Shown in pieces: positions 26,212-35,448 of a stretch of DNA of 64,000 bases (its first letter is position 1; every line of letters starts with the position of its first letter). The notes below the pieces were generated by a model. It was not told the origin of the DNA. It made no database searches and was given only the letters and a program-made list of their open reading frames with translations. The stretch spans positions 1 through 64,000 of the forward strand of contig NZ_MPDK01000008.1 in the NCBI RefSeq assembly GCF_003144315.1, read 5' to 3'. This DNA comes from Sulfoacidibacillus thermotolerans (GTDB lineage: Bacteria > Bacillota > Bacilli > Alicyclobacillales > SLC66). The position numbers were made by a program, and so were the translations under genes.

Positions 26212-26902
26212 ACCACTATTAGAGGTAACAAACCTTGTAAAGACATTTGGCGGATTTCGCGCACTTGACGGGGTCACATTTACTTTACACAAAGGAGAAA
26301 TTATGGGTTTAGTCGGACCTAATGGGTCTGGAAAAACTACTTGTATCAATGTGATTTCTGGATTGTATAAGCCTGACAGTGGAAACCTGCGCTTTCTTGG
26401 CAAAACCATCGCCGGACAAGCCCCTCACAAAATGGCTAGATTAGGAATCAATCGAACGTTTCAAGTCCCTAAGCCATTTCGTGAACTCACGGTCGCGGAA
26501 AATATTCTCGTGGTCCATGCCACGAACAAACACACAGAGATCGGAGATCCTTTAGAATTTGTCGGTCTAAAAAACGTAGCCCATCGCAAAGCAGGCAGCC
26601 TGACAAGTGGACAGCAAAAATTGCTTGATCTCGCGCGCGCACTTGCCAGTGGACCTTCCTTGTTATTAATTGACGAATTAGCAGCTGGATTAAGCCCCTC
26701 TGAGTTAGACGATGTAGCGGAAAAACTACTCACACTCGCTACCCGGGGCATCTCTTTATTAGTCGTCGAACACTTGCTAGGATTTGTTAATCAATTGACA
26801 CAACGTGTCATTGTCATGAATGCCGGAAAAGAAATTTTCGAAGGTGACCTCGCCTCCGCAGCAAAAGACGAGCGTGTAGTAGAAGTATATCTAGGCAGAT
26901 AA
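26201..26902 (+). CDS. livG: ABC transporter ATPase (LivG)
   Basis: A 233-residue ATP-binding subunit. Walker A is GPNGSGKTT (~39-47), the signature is TSGQQ instead of LSGGQ, and Walker B is LLLIDELAAGL with the catalytic Glu. LivG-type proteins normally have DEPAAGL, so the Pro-to-Leu change after the Glu is unusual. At 233 residues it is slightly shorter than typical LivG (~255). Start at ATG after AAGGAGGGG, overlapping livM. Confidence 0.9.
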   Translation: MSREPLLEVTNLVKTFGGFRALDGVTFTLHKGEIMGLVGPNGSGKTTCINVISGLYKPDSGNLRFLGKTIAGQAPHKMARLGINRTFQVPKPFRELTVAENILVVHATNKHTEIGDPLEFVGLKNVAHRKAGSLTSGQQKLLDLARALASGPSLLLIDELAAGLSPSELDDVAEKLLTLATRGISLLVVEHLLGFVNQLTQRVIVMNAGKEIFEGDLASAAKDERVVEVYLGR

Positions 26903-26924
26903 AACAGGGAATGGAGGTGTTAAG

Positions 26925-27644
26925 ATGGCGAAGTTATTTCGTGCCACGCAACTTGATGTGGGATATGGGAAAATGCAAATATTATGGGATATTGAACTTG
27001 AAGTGAATCAAGGAGAGCGCGTGCTTGTACTAGGACCAAACGGTGCAGGAAAGAGCACTTTGCTCCAGTCGCTTGTTGGTCTTATGCAAATTTGGCGCGG
27101 GCAAATTTTCTATCATGAAGACCCCATTCAGAACTTACGCATTGATCATCGAATTCGTAAAGGGATTTCCTTTGTCTCGGAACTTGGCGTGGTTCCAAGC
27201 CTGACTGTAGAAGATAATTTACGACTTGGCGGCTACTATTCTTCAAAGCGCGAAGTGCTGCAGCGAATGGAGGAAATGTATGAGGAATTTCCTGCCATTA
27301 AGGAAAAACGAAAAGCACTTGCAGGCAGTTTGAGCGGTGGACAACGCAAGATGCTAAGCACTGCAAAAGCCTTAATGAGTCACCCACAACTATTAATTAT
27401 GGATGAACCCTCATCGGGGCTTGCTCCTTTGCTGGTCACGGAAGTCATCCAAATTTTATCTCGATTCCAAAAACAAGGATTATCCTTTCTTATCGCGGAA
27501 CAAAATGTAAAATTTCTTGACATTGCAGACAAAGTCTATGTGCTTGATGCAGGACACATCGCTTTTTCCGGTACAGTCGAGGAACTAAAAATGAACGACG
27601 CCTTAAACCGCGCTTATTTTGGTGTCTCTGGACACTCCTCATGA
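26925..27644 (+). CDS. livF: ABC transporter ATPase (LivF)
   Basis: A 239-residue ATP-binding subunit. Walker A GPNGAGKST, signature SLSGGQRKMLSTAKALM and Walker B LLIMDEPSSGLAPLL are intact. It pairs with LivG to drive the LivH-LivM pore. The start follows ATGGAGGTG, and a terminator follows the stop after about 30 nt, closing the operon. Confidence 0.93.
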   Translation: MAKLFRATQLDVGYGKMQILWDIELEVNQGERVLVLGPNGAGKSTLLQSLVGLMQIWRGQIFYHEDPIQNLRIDHRIRKGISFVSELGVVPSLTVEDNLRLGGYYSSKREVLQRMEEMYEEFPAIKEKRKALAGSLSGGQRKMLSTAKALMSHPQLLIMDEPSSGLAPLLVTEVIQILSRFQKQGLSFLIAEQNVKFLDIADKVYVLDAGHIAFSGTVEELKMNDALNRAYFGVSGHSS

Positions 27645-27673
27645 TAACAGCAACAGCACAATCTATCAAAAGT

Positions 27674-27717
27674 GACGGTCTGATGCGGGGCACCTGCCCT
27701 TTTAGACCGTCCTTTTT
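27674..27717 (+). terminator. Terminator of the liv operon
   Basis: GACGGTCT (27674-27681) with AGACCGTC (27704-27711), an inner GGGG/CCCT stem and a following CTTTTTC. It abuts the stop of the convergent methyltransferase. Confidence 0.75.
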
Positions 27718-28341
27718 CTAGCGTCTCTGTTTGCTGGAGCGAGATGCAACCGCCCTCCCTACAATCATCGGCGCAATCAGGTTGGGCTTAACCACGCGGT
27801 ACTCCTCTAAAATCAAAGGCGACTCAAGAATTTCACTGCGAACGTCCCGATTCAACTGACACCCACCGGCTACCTTGCGCCATAGTGGATTCACTAGATT
27901 TTGTACACGCCTCGGCCATGTCGATTCATGTTGCACATGTTCAAAAAAGAGGTAATTTCCATTCCCCTTTAAAACGCGCCAAACTTCATGAAGAGTTTGC
28001 GCCACATCCTCTACAGAGCACAAAACGAGACTTGTAATTACAGTATCAAACTGGTCACTTGCAAGCTCCATACACTCTGCAGAAGATTGCACCACCATGA
28101 AATCTGGATAATGTTTACGCAAATAACGAGTCATCGCTGGATCAGGTTCGAGGAGTACAACCTCTGTCACTCCAGGATTTAGGGAATGTAGATCTAATCC
28201 GGTACCAGCCCCCACGATCAACGTTCGACCAATGGCGCGCTGATTTTGCAGTGCGCGTATGTCTCCCACATAAGCCTCCAATATGCCTTGTCCCCAAATA
28301 TATAATTTAGTAAATTGTGGGTGATTCACTTTATTTTTCAC
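27718..28341 (-). CDS. SAM-dependent methyltransferase, class I
   Basis: A 207-residue Rossmann-fold methyltransferase (type 11/UbiE-like). Motif I is LIVGAGTGLDLHSL (~39-52), an acidic LLEPDPAM strand-2 end follows, and motif IV is FDTVITSLVLCSVEDV. The segment LKGNGNYLFFEHVQ is like UbiE/phosphatidylethanolamine-methylase relatives. Start appears to be GTG after AAAGGA. It is transcribed alone, convergent with livF; substrate unknown. Confidence 0.8.
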   Translation of the reverse strand: MKNKVNHPQFTKLYIWGQGILEAYVGDIRALQNQRAIGRTLIVGAGTGLDLHSLNPGVTEVVLLEPDPAMTRYLRKHYPDFMVVQSSAECMELASDQFDTVITSLVLCSVEDVAQTLHEVWRVLKGNGNYLFFEHVQHESTWPRRVQNLVNPLWRKVAGGCQLNRDVRSEILESPLILEEYRVVKPNLIAPMIVGRAVASRSSKQRR

Positions 28342-28473
28342 ACTTCCACGATCCTTTCACGATCCTTATAAACAAACCATTGTTTTCCGTCAAGATCAAG
28401 TCTTTTATTCCCCGTTTACTCATGCTACCCTACAAAAGGTTGAGAAAACAGAAAGCAAGACATGGAGGTTGAA

Positions 28474-30618
28474 ATGGCAGTCCTTCACCCAACATCTCAG
28501 ATTGATCCTTCATCTATCACATCTGGATTAAATCCAGAACAAAAACTTGCCGTTGAGACAACGGAAGGGCCGCTCTTGATCATCGCTGGCGCCGGCTCAG
28601 GGAAAACAAGTGTAATGACTCGCCGCATCGCATTTTTATTAGGCGTTCGGAAAGTGGAACCATGGAATATTCTAGCCATCACCTTTACAAATAAATCGGC
28701 CAAAGAAATGAATGAGCGCGTACGTAAGTTAGTCGGTGATCGCGCACAAGATATGTGGATGAGCACATTCCATGCCATGTGCGTAAAAATCCTGCGCCGT
28801 GAAGCAGAACAACTCGGCTATGAAAATAATTTTTCCATTCTCGATGCGCAAGATCAAAGTGCTGCTATCAAACAATGCATGCTTGATTTAAATTACGACA
28901 TGAAAAAATTCGATCCTGCGATATTACAATGGAAGATTTCTTCCGCCAAAAATGAATTATTGTCTCCAAAACAAATGAAACAAACCGCGAGTAGTACGTT
29001 GCTTGACTCAATCGCAGCAAATGTCTATCAAGCATACCAAGAAAAACTCGCCAGCATCAACGCCTTTGACTTTGATGATCTGATCTTTCATACGGTTCAT
29101 CTATTTTCAACACGTCAGGATGTTCTTGAACGCTACCAAGAGAAGTTTCTTTATCTTCATGTCGATGAATATCAAGATACCAACCGTGCACAGTATCAAC
29201 TAGTGCGTCTACTGGCAGATAAGCACCGCAATCTATGCGTAGTTGGCGATTCTGATCAGGCGATCTACAGATGGCGCGGAGCGGACATCTCAAATATCTT
29301 GAACTTTGAACGCGATTATCCTGAAGCGACCATCATCAAATTAGAGCAAAATTACCGTTCGACAAGTACCATTCTCGAAGCTGCAAATGCTGTCATAGCG
29401 CACAATCAACAGCGTAAAGAAAAAAGGCTGTGGTCCGCCAATGGACAAGGAGAAAAAATCTCCGTCTATGCTGCACTCGATCAGACAGACGAAGCCGTTT
29501 ATGTGATCGCAAAAGTACAAGAACATGTTGGGGCAGGGGGACAGTATCGTGATTGTACGGTCCTCTATCGCGCCAATGCTCAATCACGAGCCATTGAAGA
29601 AGCTTTTTTACAAGCAGCGATTCCCTATAAAATCTTGGGAGGCTTGACTTTTTACGATCGACGTGAAATTCGTGATGTCATGGCTTATCTAAAAACAATC
29701 GCCAACCCTCAAGATGAGATCTCACTTTTGCGCATCGTAAACGTCCCAAAGCGTAACATTGGCGAGGGAACCATTCGACGCATGTTAGATTTTGCACATG
29801 ATCATGAGCTAAGTCTTCTCGAAGCCATGGGACGCGTAGAGGAAGCTGAGGTCGGCGCAAAAGCTACTGCAGCAATTAAGAAATTCTACTCACTCATTGT
29901 TGACCTTCATGATATGCAAGAAGGATTATCTGTCACCGAATTTGTGGAAGAAGTACTGCGCAAAACTGGGTATCGCGAAATGTATGAAACAAGTCATAAA
30001 GAGGAAGATCAAAATCGCCTAGAAAATTTAGCCGAATTATTGACGGTAACACGCGCCTTTGATCGTCGACGTCGCGGTACACTTGCCGATTTTTTAGCTG
30101 AAACCTCCCTGTTGTCCGATCTTGACAAGGAGTCAGGGAAAACGGAAAATGCTGTCCACATGATGACAATGCACGCTTCTAAAGGTCTTGAATTTCCTGT
30201 TGTTTTTCTCGTAGGCGCAGAAGAGACGATCTTTCCTCATGCGCGATCCATGGATACTCTGGAGGGGATTGAAGAAGAGCGCAATCTCTGCTATGTAGCG
30301 ATTACGCGCGCGCGGGAAAAACTGCACATCAGTTATTGCACAGAACGATCCATCTTTGGCCAATTGCAAATGAATGATCCTTCCCGTTTTTTAGAAGAAA
30401 TCCCTGCTGACTTCATAGAACGTTCTGGGCATGATGGTCATGTCACCCCACACTTTACGATCGGGCTTACAGTCCGTCATCCTCAGTATGGAACAGGTGT
30501 GATTACAGACCTAAACGGGGCTGAAGAAGACTTATCAATCGCTATCACCTTCCACTCGCGCCATGGCACAAAATGGGTAAAGCCGAGCCTCACAAAACTA
30601 CGTGTGCTCGACTCGTGA
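28474..30618 (+). CDS. pcrA: ATP-dependent DNA helicase PcrA (UvrD family)
   Basis: A 714-residue SF1A helicase. Motif I is GAGSGKT (residues ~41-47), motif Ia FTNKSAKEM, motif II DEYQDTN, motif III GDSDQAIYRWRGAD, motif IV EQNYRST, motif V MTMHASKGLEF and motif VI YVAITRAR. The C-terminal ~50 residues (LTVRHPQYGTGVI...) form the Tudor-like module that contacts RNA polymerase in PcrA. The start is the ATG 12 nt inside the longest frame because GGAGG then lies at proper spacing. Unlike the B. subtilis pcrB-pcrA-ligA order, it stands alone here. Confidence 0.95.
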   Translation: MAVLHPTSQIDPSSITSGLNPEQKLAVETTEGPLLIIAGAGSGKTSVMTRRIAFLLGVRKVEPWNILAITFTNKSAKEMNERVRKLVGDRAQDMWMSTFHAMCVKILRREAEQLGYENNFSILDAQDQSAAIKQCMLDLNYDMKKFDPAILQWKISSAKNELLSPKQMKQTASSTLLDSIAANVYQAYQEKLASINAFDFDDLIFHTVHLFSTRQDVLERYQEKFLYLHVDEYQDTNRAQYQLVRLLADKHRNLCVVGDSDQAIYRWRGADISNILNFERDYPEATIIKLEQNYRSTSTILEAANAVIAHNQQRKEKRLWSANGQGEKISVYAALDQTDEAVYVIAKVQEHVGAGGQYRDCTVLYRANAQSRAIEEAFLQAAIPYKILGGLTFYDRREIRDVMAYLKTIANPQDEISLLRIVNVPKRNIGEGTIRRMLDFAHDHELSLLEAMGRVEEAEVGAKATAAIKKFYSLIVDLHDMQEGLSVTEFVEEVLRKTGYREMYETSHKEEDQNRLENLAELLTVTRAFDRRRRGTLADFLAETSLLSDLDKESGKTENAVHMMTMHASKGLEFPVVFLVGAEETIFPHARSMDTLEGIEEERNLCYVAITRAREKLHISYCTERSIFGQLQMNDPSRFLEEIPADFIERSGHDGHVTPHFTIGLTVRHPQYGTGVITDLNGAEEDLSIAITFHSRHGTKWVKPSLTKLRVLDS

Positions 30619-30665
30619 TATAAAAATTACGCTTATCGCAACATCTGTGTAGTATGAGTAGACGT

Positions 30666-32117
30666 TTAGAGCAATTGGGGTGAAATCCGATGCCTTGTCG
30701 CCTGTTCAAAAGCATAACCAAACTGCAATAGCTTATGTTCACTAAACGCTGGACCACAAAATGTAACGCCGATGGGGAACCCTTTGTCATCATATCCTGC
30801 CGGGACGGTCAGGGAAGGGTAACCAGCTTTTGCTGCTATATCCGCGCCAAAATGTGCGGGGAAAACGACCGCTTCAAAACCCTGCTCGAAAAATGCCACA
30901 TCGAGACCACGCTCTCTAGACTGGCGCAAATCACGCAATCGACTATAAATATACTTAGGCTCTACAAGCGTTCCACTCGTCATTTCAGACTGCTTTAGGA
31001 TTGTCTGGCCATATTTTAGTGCAATCGCAGCATGTTCTTCGTTAAAAGCAATCACGTCGGCCAATGAATGTACTGGAACTGTAGACGGAAGTCGTTGCAG
31101 ATAAGCGTTTAAGGCTACTTTAAACTCATAGACCAAAACCTCATAATCTGTTTCTTCATTCGCACTAGGGAGTACGACCGGATCTTGTACGCGGGCTCCA
31201 CAGTCTTTCATCACTTGGATCGCCGCATCAAGCAGTGCCACTTGGCTCTTCGTAAGTTCATGGAAATACGGTTCGCGCGCTACGCCAATGCGCGCACCGT
31301 TTAAGCCAGCCGTCGTTAACCCGAAAGAGTAATCTGCCAATCGCAGCCTCTCACCCGCATACGTCGCTGAATCTTGCTTATCCACACCTGTTAAAGCGCC
31401 TAGCACAAGAGCAACGTCTCGCACTGTGCGCGCCATAGGCCCAGCTGTATCCTGACTAAAAGCAATCGGAATCATTCCTCTGCGGCTAATCAATCCTATT
31501 GTAGGTTTCAATCCTACGATCGAATTTTGACTTGCAGGACTCAAAATCGACCCTGAAGTTTCCGTCCCTATTGCAAATGCGGTAAAATTAGCGGAGACAG
31601 CTGCTCCAGAACCTGAGCTAGAGCCACCCACATCATGCACACCTGGCCCGTACGGATTTAAGACCTGTCCACCGCGCGAACTATATCCATTTGGCATGTT
31701 TTCGGTCATAAAATTTGCCCATTCTGTCATATTCGTCTTGCCTAAAATGACTGCGCCTGCCTTTCGCAACTGTTCCACAACAAATGCGTCTGCTTGTGCA
31801 TAAGAATTTGCCAGTGCCACAGAACCAGCACTCGTATGCATTTTATCCGCCGTGTCAATATTGTCTTTGAGTAAGACAGGAATCCCGTGTAAAGGACCGC
31901 GCAAAATCCCGCGAGCGCGTTCTTCATCGCAGGCGTTTGCAAGAAAGAGGGCATCAGGATTGACTTCGAGTACCGAGCCTATGTGTTTTCCCTGTTGATC
32001 AAATTCAGCAATTCGCTGCAAATAGAGCAAAGTGATATCAACTGCCGTCATTTCCCCTGCACCCATCGCCTGCTGTAGATCAGAAATCGTCCATTCTTCA
32101 AATTGTGATGCATCCAT
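30666..32117 (-). CDS. Amidase-signature family amidase
   Basis: A 483-residue serine amidase. The Ser-cis-Ser-Lys triad is visible: Lys84 in GIPVLLKDNI, Ser166 in the GGSSSGSG loop and nucleophile Ser190 in GTETSGSILSP. The family includes GatA, but GatB/GatC are not adjacent, and the C-terminus (GFPIGVTFCGPAFSEHKLLQFGYAFEQAT) is of the standalone amidase type. It hydrolyses an aryl or alkyl amide; the substrate is not evident. Convergent with pcrA, with no obvious terminator in the 47 nt between. Confidence 0.9.
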   Translation of the reverse strand: MDASQFEEWTISDLQQAMGAGEMTAVDITLLYLQRIAEFDQQGKHIGSVLEVNPDALFLANACDEERARGILRGPLHGIPVLLKDNIDTADKMHTSAGSVALANSYAQADAFVVEQLRKAGAVILGKTNMTEWANFMTENMPNGYSSRGGQVLNPYGPGVHDVGGSSSGSGAAVSANFTAFAIGTETSGSILSPASQNSIVGLKPTIGLISRRGMIPIAFSQDTAGPMARTVRDVALVLGALTGVDKQDSATYAGERLRLADYSFGLTTAGLNGARIGVAREPYFHELTKSQVALLDAAIQVMKDCGARVQDPVVLPSANEETDYEVLVYEFKVALNAYLQRLPSTVPVHSLADVIAFNEEHAAIALKYGQTILKQSEMTSGTLVEPKYIYSRLRDLRQSRERGLDVAFFEQGFEAVVFPAHFGADIAAKAGYPSLTVPAGYDDKGFPIGVTFCGPAFSEHKLLQFGYAFEQATRHRISPQLL

Positions 32118-32155
32118 AAACAGCCTCTCCCTTCACAGTTACACCCGGCGACGCA

Positions 32156-33754
32156 TCACGCCTGCAGCAGAACATCGCGCTTTGTAAGATACTCATCATA
32201 CGGTCCTGTAAAATCAATCAATCCCTTAGGCGTGAGCTCGATGATCCGCGTTGCCACATCAGCAACAAGTTGTCTGGCATGTGACACAAAGATCACAGCG
32301 CCAGAAAATTCGGCAAGAGCTTTTGCAAGTGCATCAATGGATTCCAAATCTAGATGGTTTGTAGGTTCATCAAGAACAAGCACATTGCCTTCGAGCAATA
32401 ACATTTTAGCGAGCATCAAACGTGCAGTTTCTCCTCCCGACAATACCTCTGTAGATTTGTGCACCTCATCTTTAGAAAATAACATGCGCCCGAGAATGCT
32501 GCGAATCGTCTGCTGATCCGCTTGTTCATCAAAGCTGCGCAGCCATTCATAAACTGTCGTATCTTTAGGAATTGTCTCATGGTGATCTTGGGTAAAGTAA
32601 GTCGGTTGAGCGGACTTTCCCCATGTCACAGTCCCCGCATCTGGAAGTAGTTCCCCCATCATGATATTTAGCAGAGTCGTTTTGCCAATCCCGTTCACCC
32701 CTAGGAGAGCAACTTTTTCACCATTTGCAATCTCCAGTTTCACACCTTTTAACACGTGTAAATTGCCAAATGACTTAGAGACTTGATCGAGCGCGACCAC
32801 TTGTTTGCCAAGAGGTTGTTTGGAAGTAAACTTGATGTACGGAGACACGCGCGAGGAAGGGCGAATTTCTTGAATCTCAATTTTCTCGATCTGTTTTTGT
32901 CTGCTAGTAGCCTGCTTTGCCTTACTTTTATTGGCAGAGAAGCGCGCGACAAACTCCCGTAATTCTGCCACCTTTTCAAGATTGCGCGCATTTTCTGCGA
33001 GCAATTGTTCTCTTGCTAACGTACTAGCCGCCACAAAATAGTCATAATTTCCTGAGAACATGGAGATCTGCTTGTAATCCACATCTACCATATGAGTACA
33101 TACAGTATTTAAGAAATGTCGGTCGTGTGAAATAATTACCATTGTTCCTTTATGTGCCAACAAAAAGTTTTCTAGCCAGCGAATCGTATCGAGGTCCAAA
33201 TGGTTCGTCGGTTCATCAAGCAATAAGATATCTGGTCGCGAAAACAGTACTTGCGCTAGCAAGACGCGTAATTTAAATCCACCGATCATAGAACTCATGA
33301 GCACACTGTGTTTTTCAACAGGAATCCCCAATCCTTCGAGTAACTCAGCTGCAAAATACTCAGCAGAGTACCCATCCATATCAGCAAACGCACTCTCAAG
33401 TTCACCGATGCGCATTCCTTCTTCATCTGTCATCTCTGGTAATGCGTACATTCTCTCGCGCTCTTGCATGACACTCCACAATTCTTGATACCCCATTAAA
33501 ACCGTATCTAATACCGTAAACTGATCGTACTGATAGTGATCTTGACGCAACACACCTACACGCAACCCTGGAGCAATCGTTACGGATCCTGTGCTGGGTT
33601 CAAAATCACCCACGAGAATTTTCATAAAAGTAGACTTTCCAGATCCATTCGCGCCGATTAATCCATAACGATTCCCAGCGTCAAAACTCAAATTTACATC
33701 TTCAAACAAAATCCGACTGCCAAACGACACCGAAACATTCGATACACGAATCAT
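32156..33754 (-). CDS. ABC-F ATPase, YbiT-like
   Basis: A 532-residue soluble protein with two ABC domains and no membrane part. The N-terminal domain has GANGSGKST and LLLDEPTNHLDLDTIRW, with a degenerate signature (SSMIGGFKLR) typical of YbiT; the C-terminal domain has GVNGIGKTT, LSGGETARLML and LVLDEPTNHLDLESI. Residues LIGANGSGKSTFMKILVGD and ERMYALPEMTDEEG resemble E. coli YbiT closely. ABC-F proteins act on the ribosome. The C-terminal H-loop reads SHAR where SHDR is usual. It has its own start with a 170-nt upstream gap that contains the terminator of the preceding gene. Confidence 0.9.
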   Translation of the reverse strand: MIRVSNVSVSFGSRILFEDVNLSFDAGNRYGLIGANGSGKSTFMKILVGDFEPSTGSVTIAPGLRVGVLRQDHYQYDQFTVLDTVLMGYQELWSVMQERERMYALPEMTDEEGMRIGELESAFADMDGYSAEYFAAELLEGLGIPVEKHSVLMSSMIGGFKLRVLLAQVLFSRPDILLLDEPTNHLDLDTIRWLENFLLAHKGTMVIISHDRHFLNTVCTHMVDVDYKQISMFSGNYDYFVAASTLAREQLLAENARNLEKVAELREFVARFSANKSKAKQATSRQKQIEKIEIQEIRPSSRVSPYIKFTSKQPLGKQVVALDQVSKSFGNLHVLKGVKLEIANGEKVALLGVNGIGKTTLLNIMMGELLPDAGTVTWGKSAQPTYFTQDHHETIPKDTTVYEWLRSFDEQADQQTIRSILGRMLFSKDEVHKSTEVLSGGETARLMLAKMLLLEGNVLVLDEPTNHLDLESIDALAKALAEFSGAVIFVSHARQLVADVATRIIELTPKGLIDFTGPYDEYLTKRDVLLQA

Positions 33755-33840
33755 CTACAAACTGCTCCCTTAGCTCAGTAATCTATACGTGTTTACAACT
33801 ATACCATGAAGACGTCCGATATATTGCAGCCATGAGCATA

Positions 33841-33893
33841 TAACAAAACAATAAGCCACACCAACTCCTTTTGAACGAGTGGCATGGCTTATT
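33841..33893 (-). terminator. Terminator of the YhcN-like gene
   Basis: Minus-strand AATAAGCCA/TGGCTTATT stem (33850-33858 with 33885-33893) extended by an inner CCAC/GGTG-like stem, followed by GTTTTGTTA. Confidence 0.7.
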
Positions 33894-33925
33894 TTTCATA
33901 CAATTTCTTTTTACAAATCCCTTGC

Positions 33926-34504
33926 TTACGAATAACTAGGAAACACCCGATTAATATCATGTAGGACAAGATCGCTGCTCGTCGGACGCCCCGTAGCTTG
34001 ATCGCCAGTGAACATGTGAAAATGATAAGTCAGCGTCTCATCATTGGTCACGTAGATTGCTTTTGCGTGGGGGATCATTTTGTGAACTACGGCTGCAACT
34101 TGTTGCTTGACACTATTCGTTAGCGGCTTGGGAGACGCTGTACGCTTAGGAACAAGCGGGCGATTGTCTTTCGCACCATTTTTTGGCCTTTGTGTCATAC
34201 CCGCTGTGTGAGAATCATCTGGCGTCTGCAAAGTGACTCCGACAAAAATACGCCCTTCACGTTCAAGTACCTCCGCCGTCTCCACTTCAGGGACATCACG
34301 TATGATCAATTGCGAAAGATCAGTACGTGAAACAAACGATGTCGGCGTCACTTGTACATGATTTAATACTGCATTGTTCTGTGTCTTCGCATCTTTAAAA
34401 TTTTGCGAATCAGCTTGCGGAAGGGTGGTACATCCTGCGCTTACAAAACAACAGAGGGCAAGCGCGATTCCAAAGGCTAAATGATGATAACGAATTCGAT
34501 TCAC
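33926..34504 (-). CDS. YhcN/YlaJ-family sporulation lipoprotein
   Basis: A 192-residue lipoprotein: signal peptide with lipobox SAGC (Cys24 from the chosen start), then a family domain with VETAEVLEREGRIFVGVTL and, after a basic Pro-rich insert, VKQQVAAVVHKMIPHAKAIYVTND. The family is found in spore-formers, often in the spore inner membrane or cortex. GTG at 34504 is preferred for its GAGGTG spacing; TTG at 34507 is one codon earlier. It follows the oxidase genes on the same strand, 65 nt after the small membrane protein. Confidence 0.8.
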   Translation of the reverse strand: MNRIRYHHLAFGIALALCCFVSAGCTTLPQADSQNFKDAKTQNNAVLNHVQVTPTSFVSRTDLSQLIIRDVPEVETAEVLEREGRIFVGVTLQTPDDSHTAGMTQRPKNGAKDNRPLVPKRTASPKPLTNSVKQQVAAVVHKMIPHAKAIYVTNDETLTYHFHMFTGDQATGRPTSSDLVLHDINRVFPSYS

Positions 34505-34571
34505 CAACTCTCACCTCATCCATCTCTGTTTGCGCAACTGTGTCAGTTCATCTAAGTACAAAGAATTTGAA

Positions 34572-34757
34572 CTAAGAAGGATCGCTTTTTGATTCATCGT
34601 TCCCCACTTGATCTTCACGTGTCGCGACGAGATGGAGTATGAGCAATAATGCTGACATGATCACTAACTGAAAAATCCACCAGACTAGATCCCACCAATT
34701 TGGCATCCCAGGGCTATAAGGAATATAAAACGGGATGCTTGGCCAAAATCCGTTCAT
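34572..34757 (-). CDS. Small membrane protein, putative oxidase subunit IV-like
   Basis: A 61-residue protein with a tryptophan-rich N-terminus (PNWWDLVWWIFQ) and one transmembrane helix (~22-45), acidic C-terminal tail (EDQVGNDESKSDPS). GGGGGAAGG precedes its ATG. It lies 57 nt after the subunit III gene on the same strand. Small single-helix subunits are common at the end of oxidase operons; the assignment rests on context. Confidence 0.6.
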   Translation of the reverse strand: MNGFWPSIPFYIPYSPGMPNWWDLVWWIFQLVIMSALLLILHLVATREDQVGNDESKSDPS

Positions 34758-34814
34758 TTGCCTTCCCCCTTGATCTTCCTTGTCCTATACGTCACTGCTG
34801 ATAGGCTGACCATG

Positions 34815-35399
34815 TTAGATAAAGTACACGGCAATGTACAAAACTAACCAAGCAATTGCATTAAAAGTCCATACCCACGCAGACGCCTCGACAGAAAAAT
34901 AATGTTGCGGCCCAATCACTCCTTTAGTAGCACGAAGCAACACACTACCAAGAACGAATAAAGCAGCGAGTGTAAAGAACCCTCCGAGGCCGAGCGAAAC
35001 TAAGTGAATCTCACCAAAGGGAGAGATTGCGTCATAACGATGACTGAACATCGGCCACACCATGACAATGAGTGCGAGTACGCCTAAAAGTCCGGTCAAT
35101 TGCAACTGACGTTGCATCTGTAAAAGCGCATTGCGCGCAATTGCGCGAACGGCAAGCCATGATGGAAGGACTCCTAAAAGCAGTAACAGCGTTGGCAAAA
35201 ATCCCCCTAACAACGGGTCTACGCGCCGCGAGACATATGTGTCCGCTAATACAAACCGATCGTTGATTAACATGAAATAGGGAACCATCTGCGACGTTAC
35301 AAATAAGATTAAGCCAAAGCGATTTTGACGCAGTTCCTTCGCTGTCGAAGCTTGCTTAAACGAGGGCGCCGAAGCCTTCTGATCCGTAACTTCTGACAT
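34815..35399 (-). CDS. Heme-copper oxidase subunit III-like
   Basis: The protein is 194 residues from the ATG that follows AAGGAG; the upstream start is excluded because its codons form this ribosome binding site. About five membrane segments (FGLILFVTSQMVPYFMLINDRF, GGFLPTLLLLLGVLPSW, ...). Length and helix count fit the short subunit III of quinol and cytochrome oxidases. Subunit III holds no metal and supports stability of subunit I. It lies 49 nt after subunit I. Confidence 0.8.
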   Translation of the reverse strand: MSEVTDQKASAPSFKQASTAKELRQNRFGLILFVTSQMVPYFMLINDRFVLADTYVSRRVDPLLGGFLPTLLLLLGVLPSWLAVRAIARNALLQMQRQLQLTGLLGVLALIVMVWPMFSHRYDAISPFGEIHLVSLGLGGFFTLAALFVLGSVLLRATKGVIGPQHYFSVEASAWVWTFNAIAWLVLYIAVYFI

Positions 35400-35448
35400 A
35401 GCCGTACACTCCTTTCTCACTGTTACTTCTACTCAATTCTTTAATAGA

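Noticed and set aside
34815-35420. Longer start for oxidase subunit III at 35420
   Set aside because: The extra codons consist of the AAGGAG ribosome binding site for the ATG at 35399.
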